Below, in pieces: positions 10,931 through 21,551 of a stretch of DNA of 64,000 nucleotides. How positions within the stretch are numbered: position 1 is the stretch's first letter; every line of letters begins with the position of its first letter. Origin of the DNA: Bisporella sp. PMI_857 (lineage: Eukaryota > Ascomycota > Leotiomycetes > Helotiales > Helotiaceae); the NCBI GenBank assembly GCA_021307315.1, contig JAJSPD010000044.1, positions 124,001 through 188,000 of the forward strand, in the 5' to 3' direction. A program made the translations under genes and the position numbers. Under the pieces are notes generated by a model. That model did not search any database. It was not told the origin of the DNA and saw only the letters and a list, made by a program, of their open reading frames with translations.

Positions 10931-12644
10931 ATGAGAAAGATGGTCAATCGGTCTGCCTTTGCTCTTGCAATCCGCAGAGCTCGAATAGCCTCATCGGCTC
11001 ACTCTAGGACAATACAATTCCGCCCATCTACCGCACATTTACGATGGCAGAGCACCGCAAGTACAGAAGAGACTGGAGGAATCGCCAAAGGCACAACTGG
11101 TACTTCCAAAACTGTCAAATTTACCTCAGAAAGCTACCCGAATATCAAAAGAGACTCCAGGTTTGCCCAGATATCTGAAGAACACGTTCAATTCTTCAAA
11201 GATACACTAGGTGCCGAATCTGCTATTATAGACGGAGTCACAAAGGATGCCACGGATGATATAGAGCCATTTAATGGTGATTGGATGCGTAAATACAGGG
11301 GACATACAAAATTGGTCTTGAAACCTGGGAACACTGAGGAGGTCAGCAAGGTCCTGAAGTACTGTAATGACAATATGTTGGCTGTAGTACCTCAGGGAGG
11401 AAACTCGGGCTTGGTCGGCGGATCAGTGCCAGTATTCGACGAAATCGTCATCAATATGAGTCGGATGAACAAGATACGGTCTTTCGATGAGGTCTCAGGC
11501 GCATTGGTTGCAGATGCCGGATGTATATTGGAAGTTACTGACAATTTCTTGGCCGAGAAAGGACATATTTTTCCACTAGATCTTGGGGCAAAAGGATCAT
11601 GCCATATAGGAGGCAATGTAGCAACAAATGCTGGGGGACTGCGGTTGCTGAGATATGGAAGTTTACACGGAAATGTTTTGGGAATAGAAGCAGTCCTACC
11701 TGATGGTACAATTGTGGATGATCTCTCGAAGTTGCGGAAGAATAACACGGGCTATGACCTAAAGCAGCTATTCATTGGAGGAGAAGGGACAATCGGCATA
11801 ATCACTGCTATTTCAATAATCTGCCCTCAGAGATCAAACGCCATCAATGTCGCATTTTTCGGTCTTGAATCGTATGAAAAAGTCCAGCAGGCATTTAAAG
11901 AAGCAAAGAGTCAGCTATCCGAGATTCTCTCTGCCTTTGAACTTATGGATGGCAATAGTCAGGACCTTGTGCACAAAGTTACGAACAATAAGCGGCCACT
12001 TGAAAACGAATATCCTTTCTATTGTCTGATCGAGACCAGCGGGTCTAATTCTGAGCATGACAATGAGAAATTAGAGAAGTTTCTCGAAGACGTAATGGAG
12101 AAAGAAGTCGTTCTAGACGGAGTCGTAGCCCAGGACGAGACGCAAGTGAAGGCTCTGTGGGGATGGAGAGAAGGTGTGCCTGAGTGTCTGGGTCATTGGG
12201 GCGGAGTGTTCAAGTACGACTTGTCTATACCTATTTCGGAATTGTACTCGTTGGTAGAAGAAATTCGAGAAAAGATCAAAGAGGCGGGCTTGTTGGGTGA
12301 TACTGATGAGCATCCAGTTGTTGATGTTGTAGGATATGGACATATGGGAGATTCTAATCTCCATCTTAATGTAGCGGTAAGGAATTACGATAAGAGGGTC
12401 GAAAAGATTCTCGAACCATTCGTATATGAGTGGACCGGGAAACGAAACGGGAGTATTAGCGCGGAACACGGCTTGGGGCTAGCCAAAAAGAATTATATTG
12501 GATATAGTAGGAGTGATACCATGGTCCGCTTGATGAAGCAAATTAAGGATCTCTATGACCCAGTAAGTCTACAATTCCAAAGGTTCCCCGATCGATTTTA
12601 ACATGCAACAGAATGGTATCATGAATCCCTATAAGTACATATAG
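10931..12644 (+). CDS. Mitochondrial FAD-dependent D-lactate / D-2-hydroxyglutarate dehydrogenase
   Basis: Exons 10931-12562 and 12612-12644 (49-nt intron, GTAAGT...CAACAG) encode 554 aa. Reading through the intron would replace the conserved end GIMNPYKYI, so splicing is well supported. Residues 1 to about 45 are rich in Arg, Ser and Ala with almost no acid (MRKMVNRSAFALAIRRARIA), a typical mitochondrial presequence. Then comes a PCMH-type FAD-binding domain: VVPQGGNSGLVGGSVP, GCHIGGNVATNAGG-like text, and FIGGEGTIGIITA. The C-terminal FAD-oxidase domain carries GYGHMGDSNLHLNV and SAEHGLGLAKK, whose His residues bind the metal and substrate. This is the Dld2/D2HGDH group, which oxidises D-2-hydroxyglutarate or D-lactate and passes electrons to an acceptor. 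Substrate choice between the two cannot be settled from sequence alone. Confidence 0.92.
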
Positions 12645-15374
12645 AGAATTAATAGCCCCGTATCAACAATCTCGCAGACGCCCCAAAGTCTCTCCACTCC
12701 CATCCCTTTCAAGACCCTAGGAGAAAATTCAAAAGCCTAGTGTGAGCAACTACCGAAGTACCTCAGTTCATGACTATAATCAACAATTGGTAGATCTTTC
12801 CTCATTGTTCTAGTCAAAATCGACTTCGGTGCTGCTAGTGTCCATCCAAAAGTGCTGTTCTTGGAGCGATTGAAACTTTCTTACAACCATTTATAGGAAA
12901 ACGGTACGGTAATTATAAGTACGAGAATTATTATGGCGTTCGTTCCATAGGTATACAGGAGTCTCAACTACGTTTACCCTCTCATCCATAGTTATCAGCC
13001 TAGTGACGGGATCCTTTCTGGCTCTTAGTGCGTCTCTATTCCACCCATCAATAGATTAATACTCAACGACACAACGAGCGCAGAAAATAACAGATCCACT
13101 CAACGTCAAAATGCATAATTCTCCACCACCAGCTGCAACTTTCACATACAGGCTCCCGATCAAAAGGAAGATATGTGCCTCATCTGTTTCAATCAGATAT
13201 CTCTTGGGTTCGCCAGTATTTCTGCCCACCGAGGATATTTTGGCATGTTTTGCCTTGACGAATGATATCTGTCCCGTGTTAAAGCAAACATAAAAGCGGC
13301 TACTTGTACCGGAGAAAAGAAAGGCTTCGCTACCAGGATATAAATTCACGTTGAGCCGGCACGGTCAGCAAGCTCGTTTGAGCATGATTACTGGGGACAG
13401 ATCGAGAGAAATATCAAGGGACCCGAGAGAATAATACAACCCAACACTATTCCATATCTCCTTTCGGACTTCGGATTTCGCACTTATATCTGATCGCAGT
13501 AATACAGCTTTAAAGGGGAGGTCGCCAGATCCCTATCGGGGGGACTTTCCGGTGATCTGCGGGGCACCAGTCCAATCATGGTCATGAAAGCAATGGAAAT
13601 CTAGCGGGAAACAAGACAGCGGCTGAGTTATGTAAGGGATGATGGAGTTTGGCAGCAGGAAGAAGTTTTGAAGTTGGCTTCGATTTAGTCGATACTCCTT
13701 AGGACTCATTTCATGATCATTATTGGTGCTATTAGATTTCCCCTATTGTACAGTACACATGAATGGAGTTGACTAAATGTTGTGAGAAGTAGAGGCGTAG
13801 GGCGGTAACTTTGAGGGATACTCAAAGACGTACGGCTCATGACACGCTTAGCTGTATAAATAGATATGCCATACAAACACAGCGCCTTCGGGTTGATTCA
13901 CCTTGCCCCCATACTATTTCAAGCGGCTATTAATTCCCATAAGCAAAATCACCTTGTCAATCAAGAGAACTGAGCAAGACCAAGCCTCAGCTACCAAAGA
14001 CCGGGTTCCTTAAAATTTCCCAAGAACTGATCGATAACTGGAATATCATCAGAAGAGTTCTCTCTTGTTGGGAATGGTTAGAGGTACATTTTCTTTACAC
14101 TTTCGATATGTAGCACCTCAACGTGAACAGAAACATAACTAGTTATTCTACTTTCAGCCTACCCCGATGCACGCGCTCGAGAGTTTAGAGTTTACGCTGC
14201 TCTTAGGTAAGTGAGATCTCGCGCTTCGAGAGCAGAGATTCTTGAATTTAAAGGATAGTCTCGACCATATGTGAGTCCATTGTCAATAATAACTACAAAT
14301 ATTTTGAACTTGCTGAATAGTCCAGGCATTTCGTATGTATAGTCGACTTACCATTGCTGCAGCTAGTCATGGAAGTGTGGCCCGAGCACCCAGTTATAAT
14401 ACGAGTGCCTTTCTACGCCCGTCTGTTTGCCGGTCTACTTATAATAAATGCAAAAACCCTAAACGATTTTCGACTTCGGAACCATGTATTGAGCTTGCAA
14501 GGCGGCCCCAAAAAATACACAGAGAAACAGACACAGCTTCGAATGTAGTATGAGAAAACGAGGTGTTTTGGATTCTTTCACTTTTCTCATAGGCTGAAGC
14601 CTGGGAGTATCCTGCACTATATGAAGATAGAGATATGGCACTGGCATCTCAAAAGGTCGTCCAAAGTACTCTACCAAATGCCAATATTGCTTGCGCCGCG
14701 AGGCGCCAGAAGTCCCATGGTTTACACTGGGAGGGCCGCGGATCAGCACCTAGGGGACGATACTAATCCTGGATTTAAGCGTGAAATCTCTCCCTATAAA
14801 AAACAATCAATCCGCAACGTGGATCAGTATGGCGCCAAAAACAGGCCACCCAAGTTCAACTCCATTGTTACCGCTTATTATTGGTATTGAAACTTTGGGG
14901 GATGCACTCGGTGGTTTTCGCTCGGCAATACTCAGGTATTTATACGGGTGAATGGAGTATTCTATGCTTTCGAACGCAAACATCGTTTTTTTATCCATCC
15001 AAATGACTATGGTAGTTTTGTGGCTTCGCACCATATGCACGGATACTTGCCCCTGAATTAAGCGAGACCAGAAGATGAACGAGCTCAAGAGATGGAGGGA
15101 TGCTTTTATCTTATAGTTGGGTACGAAAATTAGTTCAATTTATGTAAAACACGGTATTCTATGTTACGTCAAGTTCTTGTACTTTGGAATACTTGAAAAC
15201 CCATATTTCAAGTTCTCGATCGGGCTTAAGGGAATAATATCAAAAGGTATCGAGATACAAGCTAACGATGTTTAAATAGCATAGACAGGCTAACGATACC
15301 ACTTAGCACATTTAAGTGCACGGAAATATGACCGACATAAATCCACATCTCGTACATCACTCGACTAGTCAAAA
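12645..15374. other. Long intergenic region, 2.7 kb, no gene recognised
   Basis: This stretch is moderately AT-rich, with scattered stops in all frames. The longest ORF (13056-13349, minus) has no recognisable motif and no supporting splice context. There is no tRNA-like B box, inverted repeat pair or target duplication that I can see. It separates the 3' ends of the convergent dehydrogenase and flavin-protein genes. Confidence 0.45.
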
Positions 15375-16244
15375 TCAATCCTCCTCTCCTGGTTCTTTCT
15401 TCTTCACTGGTGCATCTTTCTTCGCTGCCGCAATCGCATAATCTGAGTTCCCCTTATTCAAAGCCTCTTTGTACCGCAAAACATGCTCCGGAACCTCCTG
15501 TACTCTATTGTATGGTCCCGGAACTGGTTCTCCGAACTGCTCATACAGCGGCAGAACCCCAGTCCAGACCCGTCCCAGCACATCCTCATCCTCCAGGTCA
15601 CCCTTCTCATCATTTGGTACGCCCTCTCTAACTTTTGCACTCCCACTATCGATCCTCACCCTCAAGATCTGCGTGCTCGCCATCTCACCTTTATTCGGCG
15701 GAACCCTCGTCTCACTCCATCGTCCCGGAACCACGCTATTCGTGATCAATTCCATCGCCCACAGTTTCTCATCTAGATCCTCTACTAACGTCGCATATCC
15801 AAACAATACTGAGCTTCTATAGTTGTAATTATGGGAGTTGGGCGTGAGGGTAAGGACGAGGCCGTCGACTTTGGAAGCGGCGATGCAAACCGCGAGACCT
15901 TGAGAGTCAGGAGAGCCCCGCGCGAGGTTCATGATCCGCGAGGAGACGTAGCCGTGAAGATAGCAGTCTAGAGGGTCACCAAGCGAAGCGGAGGGGCGAC
16001 TGAAGGAGCCCATCTGGCCGATCATGGGAAGGATAGCGGGAAAGGGGTCCGCATGGTCTGGTGTGAAGGAGACATGGAGGACTGGGGTGGTATTGATAAT
16101 TGTATGGATTGTTGTGAGGTTGTAGACGGCTAAACGGTTAAGTAATGATCAATAGTGTGAAATAGGAGGGGAAAGACCTTGATGCTTGTAGCGGTTCACG
16201 GTATTGTGTGCTTGTTTTGGGTATTGGAGTGTATGGCGGACCAT
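15375..16244 (-). CDS. FMN-binding split-barrel protein (pyridoxamine-phosphate oxidase-like)
   Basis: Exons 16244-16178 and 16129-15375 are joined across a 48-nt intron (GTCTTT donor, GTTTAG acceptor), giving 273 aa. The start at 16244 gives MVRHTLQYPKQAHNTVNRYK, a usual beginning for this fungal family. The core TIHTIINTTPVLHVSFTP, then YLHGYVSSRIMN, AVCIAASKVDGLVLTLTP and HNYNYRSSVLFGYATLV matches the flavin-nucleotide-binding split barrel related to pyridoxamine 5'-phosphate oxidase and NimA nitroimidazole reductase. Such proteins bind FMN as dimers; the physiological substrate of the fungal members is generally unknown. The C-terminus is Lys/Glu-rich (KKDAPVKKKEPGEED) and probably disordered. 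The GTCTTT donor is weaker than others here, but the phase and the resulting text support it. The gene diverges from the CutC gene. Confidence 0.8.
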
Positions 16245-16689
16245 AGCGTTTGCCTTTGCCTTGGGATATTGGCAAAGAAAAAGGAAGGGATGATGAGTGA
16301 GGGCATGAGAGAAATCTACTTATTCTAATCTTACCATTGGGCAAGGCTGCCATTGCTTTCGTTAGCACCTCGAACTCAAGGTGGCTTGTAAAAGCATGTA
16401 GATGTGCCTATTGTTGGAGGGGATGAAGAGGGCGGGTTGATATGGGTGACCAAAACTTAGACGAAAGAAGCAAGTCCAAGCGAACAAGTCCCCTCCTCCA
16501 TCCTTGCCATTTCAGCCCCCACCCCCACCGTTGATGTCCTTCCATCAAATCAGATCAACCTCATTTGACACTTCTTATCGGCCGACTTTCAAGTACTCTT
16601 CCCACCAGTCTTGAAGCAGATACAGAGTCCCGGACACGTGAGCGTTGGATTATATTAGCCTTTTAAGATCGAAGCGGAATGAAAGCAAC
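16245..16689. promoter_or_regulatory. Divergent promoter region, flavin protein / CutC
   Basis: These 445 bp lie between divergent genes. The region includes a C-rich tract near 16510-16530 and one CACGTG palindrome close to the CutC start. Nothing else can be named. Confidence 0.4.
16635..16640. promoter_or_regulatory. CACGTG E-box, 50 bp before the CutC start
   Basis: A perfect CACGTG palindrome lies within CCGGACACGTGAGCG. It is the core site of fungal bHLH factors (Cbf1/Pho4/SREBP-like). One 6-bp match is weak evidence; the position just upstream of a start codon is the only support. Confidence 0.3.
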
Positions 16690-17819
16690 ATGCCGTTGAT
16701 GTCTTCTCAAGCACGTCTTGAAATAGCCTGCTTCAATCCTCAATCAGCCTTTACCGCTGCTCAGGCCGGAGCTGATAGAATTGAACTTTGCGCCAATAGA
16801 GATGTTGGTGGTACTACTCCAAGTAGGTAAATGCTTAGAATCCGTAGCTACCAGGCGCATGCCTTGGGAGCGGACTACAGTACTTCCCCAAACCCAACTG
16901 GCATTGATTCTTTTGGTCAAACAACTAACGCATCAAAGCTGTGGAGGATTTCGACACGACCCACGACCTCATCAAGAATTTTAGGGTTCCGATCTATGTC
17001 ATGATTAGACCACGAGGTGGGGACTTTACATATACCAGGAGTGAGCTCGACGAGATGATTACGGCTATCCAGTGAGTTACAGTACTTGCGAAACATTATT
17101 TCCAGTTCCCAGCAAGTCAGAGTCTTCAGTGTTGCAACTTCGATAAAGAAGAACTCATGGGAAGATCACAGAGAGTTACGTAATATAAGTTAACAGATTT
17201 TTACTTACCCTTTAAGTGTTCCTATCCACATCCAGACTATACTGACGAACTCACAGATCTTTCCCTCACGCTGACGGTTTTGTTTTTGGAGTTCTTGATT
17301 CGCGACCTAATTCCATAGAAATTGATACCAGGGCTTGCATAGAACTCCTTTCTGCCGCATCTCCCAGGCCATGCACTTTCCATCGCGCCTTCGATGGAAT
17401 CCCGCCGCACCTAATGGCCAGCAAACTCGAAAATCTTATTTCTCTCGGCTTTTCTTCAGTGTTGACGAGTGGATGCATTGGAGATGCTAGTGAAGGAGGA
17501 GATGTGTTGAAAAATTTGACACTAATTGCCGTATGTGTTCGATTTCACCCTGTTCTCACCTCCTGCCGCTAGAGTCTTGCCTTTATAACATTTTATTTTT
17601 ACCTTCATCTCAAGAGTAGATAATATTGGCAAGGGCTGACACAGTAAATAGAGGGGAAGGATAGACTTGATTATCGGCGGCGGTGTACGATCATCGAATT
17701 TACAGGTGTTGAGACAATTTGATGCGCCATGGTATCATTCTAGCGCTGTCATCCATGGGGGAGCCTTTGCCGATGCGCAGGAGGTCCAGACATTGAGCCT
17801 AATGTTGAAAACTCATTGA
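16690..17819 (+). CDS. CutC-family copper homeostasis protein
   Basis: Four exons, 16690-16822, 16939-17071, 17257-17530 and 17652-17819, encode 235 aa. Introns are 116, 185 and 121 nt, longer than most in the window. The protein begins MPLMSSQARLEIACFNPQSA and carries the TIM-barrel hallmarks: AGADRIELCANRDVGGTTP, then VPIYVMIRPRGGDF, PCTFHRAFDG, VLTSGCIG and LIIGGGVRSSN. CutC proteins have been linked to copper tolerance in bacteria and animals and bind Cu(I) weakly; the biochemical activity is not established. Intron 1 uses donor GTAGGT rather than the nearby GTAAAT, because only the former keeps the frame. About two residues are missing relative to relatives at the exon 2/3 joint, so that boundary is the least certain. 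The coding family call is secure. Confidence 0.88.
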
Positions 17820-19843
17820 ATTGTCTCCAATACTCGATTGATGCAAAATCTACAGTGTTAGATCCTTTTTGACCGTTGAATCTTTCTTCTTGCTACCAAA
17901 GCTTCATGACCTGAACTCATACAATCATACCTCAATAATTATTGCGACACCACTGCATCGGGTCGCTTCGCTACTATAGATACCCAAAAAATCACCACGA
18001 TCTCAACTGTATAAAGTTGCTACCATGGCATCACGGGCTTCGCCATTTTGCCAAGCATAAGCTTGATATTCTCTTAGGGGGTCAATATTGACCTGAGGTT
18101 GGTTGCCCGACGACGTTAGGGAAACACCAAGGCTGTGTAATACATCTTACATAGAAAAGGGACAAAATATAGAAGTAATTCATCATTTGACCAGCCGTAA
18201 GCAGATGGTAGTGAACACTCGAAATGTAGCTCTAATAATCGGGGTAAATATCACTAACGAGTCCTTTGCAAGGGAGGACTATCAGAATGTCTCTTGCCGA
18301 GGCATGTATAACATTACTTTTCACCTAGAGCCCCTATAGACAGCGCTTCGCCCGCTTCTCATCGTGCATCCGCCGCTGTCGTCCCGCTCAAGACGTACCT
18401 ATTGGCTTTGCTCACTATATATACTATACCGCAACCTTAGAAGGAAAAGATCCTGAAACTTCTTAGCCCTTGAACAAAAAATGCATCAGGCTACCGTCAC
18501 GGTTTACAAATGAATAATGGTAGGTGTGCCTAGAGTATCAAAAACCTCAGCGTACTAATTCTTCAGGTCGTGTTTCCGCTGACGCCATGCACAACAAACG
18601 GTACCGCCTTTTGGAGCCTTAACATCACAAAGATTAGAAAGCGACAACAATCTCTCGCGTTCAGCCCCCTTATCGCATTTGGCTTAATAACAGCTAATTT
18701 CATGCATTCATACCCTGGATTCAGAAGTGGCCTTGGACGACCATAATATTATGGCATATGCTGAACCGCTGGCACAAATCGACATGCCTGCGCATAACCA
18801 GCCGGGTTAGATGAAAGTAAACAAGAACAAGAAGGTTTAAGACGGACTCCCCTGGCTTTGATGTTACGCTTTCCAAACATGGAAGCGCGTTCGCCTCATC
18901 ACACTTGGGATTCCACACCCGCACCTTGACCTCTTCATCATGCATTGCTTCTCCCCACCTAGATTTGCAACTCTTGACGCACCTTGAGTCCTCGTCCATC
19001 GCACAACGCATCCTTTTCGGCTGGTCAAGGACGAGCTTTGCACCGAGAATTTTGGCGCACAGCTCTAAGCCCGTGAGCCTGATGTGGAGAAGGTCGAGCG
19101 TGCTTAGGTTTGTACAAGGAGCTCGTATTGAGAGGGAAATGAGATGAGGAAGCTCATTACAGCGTTTATTGGTCCTGTAGGAGGGATCTTTTGTTTGTGT
19201 TTAGCTAGCTCTCCGGTGCCTGATGTGTCTGGTGTTGCGAGGAGTTGGAAGTTGATTTTGCTTAATCCAGGGGCTATGGATTCGTCACACGAGTTTGCCT
19301 AAATAGTGTCTGTGGACGGTGCTGTTAGAGACAATCAATGAAAAGCTCGCATATTGTATGGAAAGCTCCGAGTAGGACTGAGTTCTATACGCTGTAGTTC
19401 ACGTGGGCATGGCTTCATGTCGTGCTCAAGAAGGTCTGTGATGGGTTGAATAAAATATGGGAATACTGCTGGATAGACCACAATTCACTGTCGGCTATAT
19501 GAAACATGAGACAAACTTTCCCAAGATCAAATATCCCAACTAGAAGAACATTTAAAAACATAGAAATGCATACCGCCTGGGTCAAGTACTACAAATAAAA
19601 TGCGAAATTGAATAGAGAGGCCGATAATTCTACATGACAGTCACGTAGGAAAGTGATAGCGAGATTGTGAGCATTCATATGAAATTGGTATCCCTCTATC
19701 AAAAAATAAAGCAAGAGGTCGTAAGGAGTCGTAGTACCACCTGAGAAGAAATGCTACGAGCCGGCTCCACATTTCAACCCTCACTTGCGCCGAAAAGCCG
19801 TTGCATTCCTGACATAACCCTATAGATAACTGAAGAAACTCCC
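17820..19843. other. Intergenic region, 2.0 kb, no gene recognised
   Basis: It lies between the convergent CutC and Crh genes. ORFs are short and without motif. GC content is near that of other spacers. I see no repeat, tRNA or mobile-element end. Confidence 0.45.
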
Positions 19844-21551
19844 TTAAAATCTTTGGTAACCGCCTTGTGATTGTCCATAACCTCCAGTGTAGTATGATTG
19901 CGGGCCGCCTTGAGAAGCATATGATTGACTCCGGGACATGGTATTTGAACTTCCATAACCCCCAGTGTAGGCGTTATGGGCATCATGGATCATCCCGCCT
20001 TGATTTCCTCCACTCCACTGCCGAGGGCTCTGTGGAACTGGGCTTACAACACCTGGGCTTTGCATGCGTGGAATTGTCGGTGCGGGACTATGCATCCTTG
20101 ATGGAACTTCACTGACCATAACGTTGCTAGGAACTTTTGGCATCGGTGGGACGTCGCCCTGACCTGGCGTGACATGCGTGCCACCCCATCCACCAAGCGC
20201 GTCATCGCCCTGCTTAGCATACGCGTCGTTGTCCCACCCCCCGAGTCCCTTTTCACGAAGTTCCATTTGATCTTTGTATGCTCGCTCTTGCTCTGCTTCA
20301 ACTTTGGCGTTGTATGCATCACGCTCAGCCCGACCCTTACGACGTTGTCGAATACAAGTGAAAATCAAGGCACCTAGTAGGAGGGCAGCAGCGCCTCCAC
20401 CACCAGCGTAAACGGCAACTTTGGCGCCTGTTGAAAGATTATTGAATTTTTGAGCAAGGGAAAGAGGCGGGTTTGCGATTTCTTCCTCGGTTTTCGCAAT
20501 AGTTTCAGCCACTGTTGAGTTGCCCCTGTTTTGGCGTTAGTGAATGTCAATTCTGGTCGCGAACAAGATACTTACTGAATAGCTTTGATGCTCTGAAAGC
20601 TTCCGCTTCGATCCGTCCACTCGTACTCCTTGCCGGTCGAATAGTCACTGATTTGAGCACTCTTGACGTACATGGTGAACGGTGCTTTGGAATAATCGGT
20701 CAGACCACCAGACCACTCAATTGTTCCGTTGGTATTTTCCTCATCACCACCAGCCCAGACGCCGAGCCGCACCGTGCAAGGTGTCTGTGGATAGTTCTTG
20801 CCTCCATTCGCATCACCATACATCAAAGTCCTGACCTTGACAGAGTCGATGTAGAAGTCCATCTTCTCTTGGGTCCAGTCCACGGTATAATTATGGAAGT
20901 TATCGTGAACATCTGATGATGCATTGTGATAGACGGCTCGGTCGTACGAAGTGGTATTGCCCTTGCCAAAGTAGTTGGACTGTGCCACCAAAGGAAATCC
21001 TCCCATAAACTCCCAGTCGACTTCATCAAGATCCTCAGATTGGAGCACAATTGAGGAAATAATTCCTTGGCCTAGCGCGGCTCTCATGATGATGGAAACA
21101 GAACCGAAGAAGATATAGAACTTAGATCGGATGGTGGGTGATTCCTTGCGCTTCGTGATGGTGAACTCGGCACCGTTGCTGCCATAGCTTAGGGCGCCAT
21201 TGGTAATGTTGAAGGAGTCGGTGACAGTACGGGAGTCATTGAAGGTGAAGGTGTGATCTTTGAGTCCAAATGCGGGATCTGTCAATCAAAAAATGATTAG
21301 AATGCTGATATGTAACAGCTTTGGAATGGTGGATCGCGACCGCTGGGAAGGATGGCAGGATAGCTCATTATCACACTTACCATTAGGACAATCATCTCTC
21401 TCCATAGGATTACATAAAGTGACTTGTGCGAGTTAGCATACATCAAATCGCCGTATCGAGACCCAAGGTGGAATATCAAAGGCTCACAAGTTTGCGCAAC
21501 GATGGGCGTGATCAGACCGGTTGCTCCGATGAGGAGCGATAAGAGATTCAT
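19844..21551 (-). CDS. Crh-type GH16 chitin-glucan transglycosylase, membrane-anchored
   Basis: Four exons, 21551-21488, 21422-21381, 21278-20576 and 20525-19844, encode 496 aa; introns are 65, 102 and 50 nt. Residues 1-20 (MNLLSLLIGATGLITPIVAQ) form a signal peptide. The mature start QTFTLCNPMERDDCPNDPAF is the usual Crh Cys pair. The GH16 catalytic motif DEVDWEF lies at residues 120-126, with both acidic catalytic residues present. NATSSDVH-like Asn-X-Ser/Thr sites and WAGGDEENTNGTIEWSGG follow. Crh enzymes link chitin to beta-1,6- or beta-1,3-glucan in the cell wall. Here the C-terminus is not a GPI signal: residues about 305-328 form a transmembrane helix (GGGGAAALLLGALIFTCI) followed by RQRRKG and a long Gly/Gln/Tyr/Ser-rich cytosolic tail. 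The MISSING CBM and the tail suggest the Crh3/UtrD-like branch, but I cannot confirm it. Confidence 0.92.

Noticed and set aside
13056..13349. 97-codon minus ORF in the 12.6-15.4 kb spacer
   Set aside because: No signal peptide, domain or splice partner, and no neighbouring coding-like segments.
16138..16368. Extra upstream exon of the flavin protein starting MAALPNG
   Set aside because: A GTAAGA donor follows it, but the acceptor candidates shift the frame relative to the conserved MVRHTLQYPK start.
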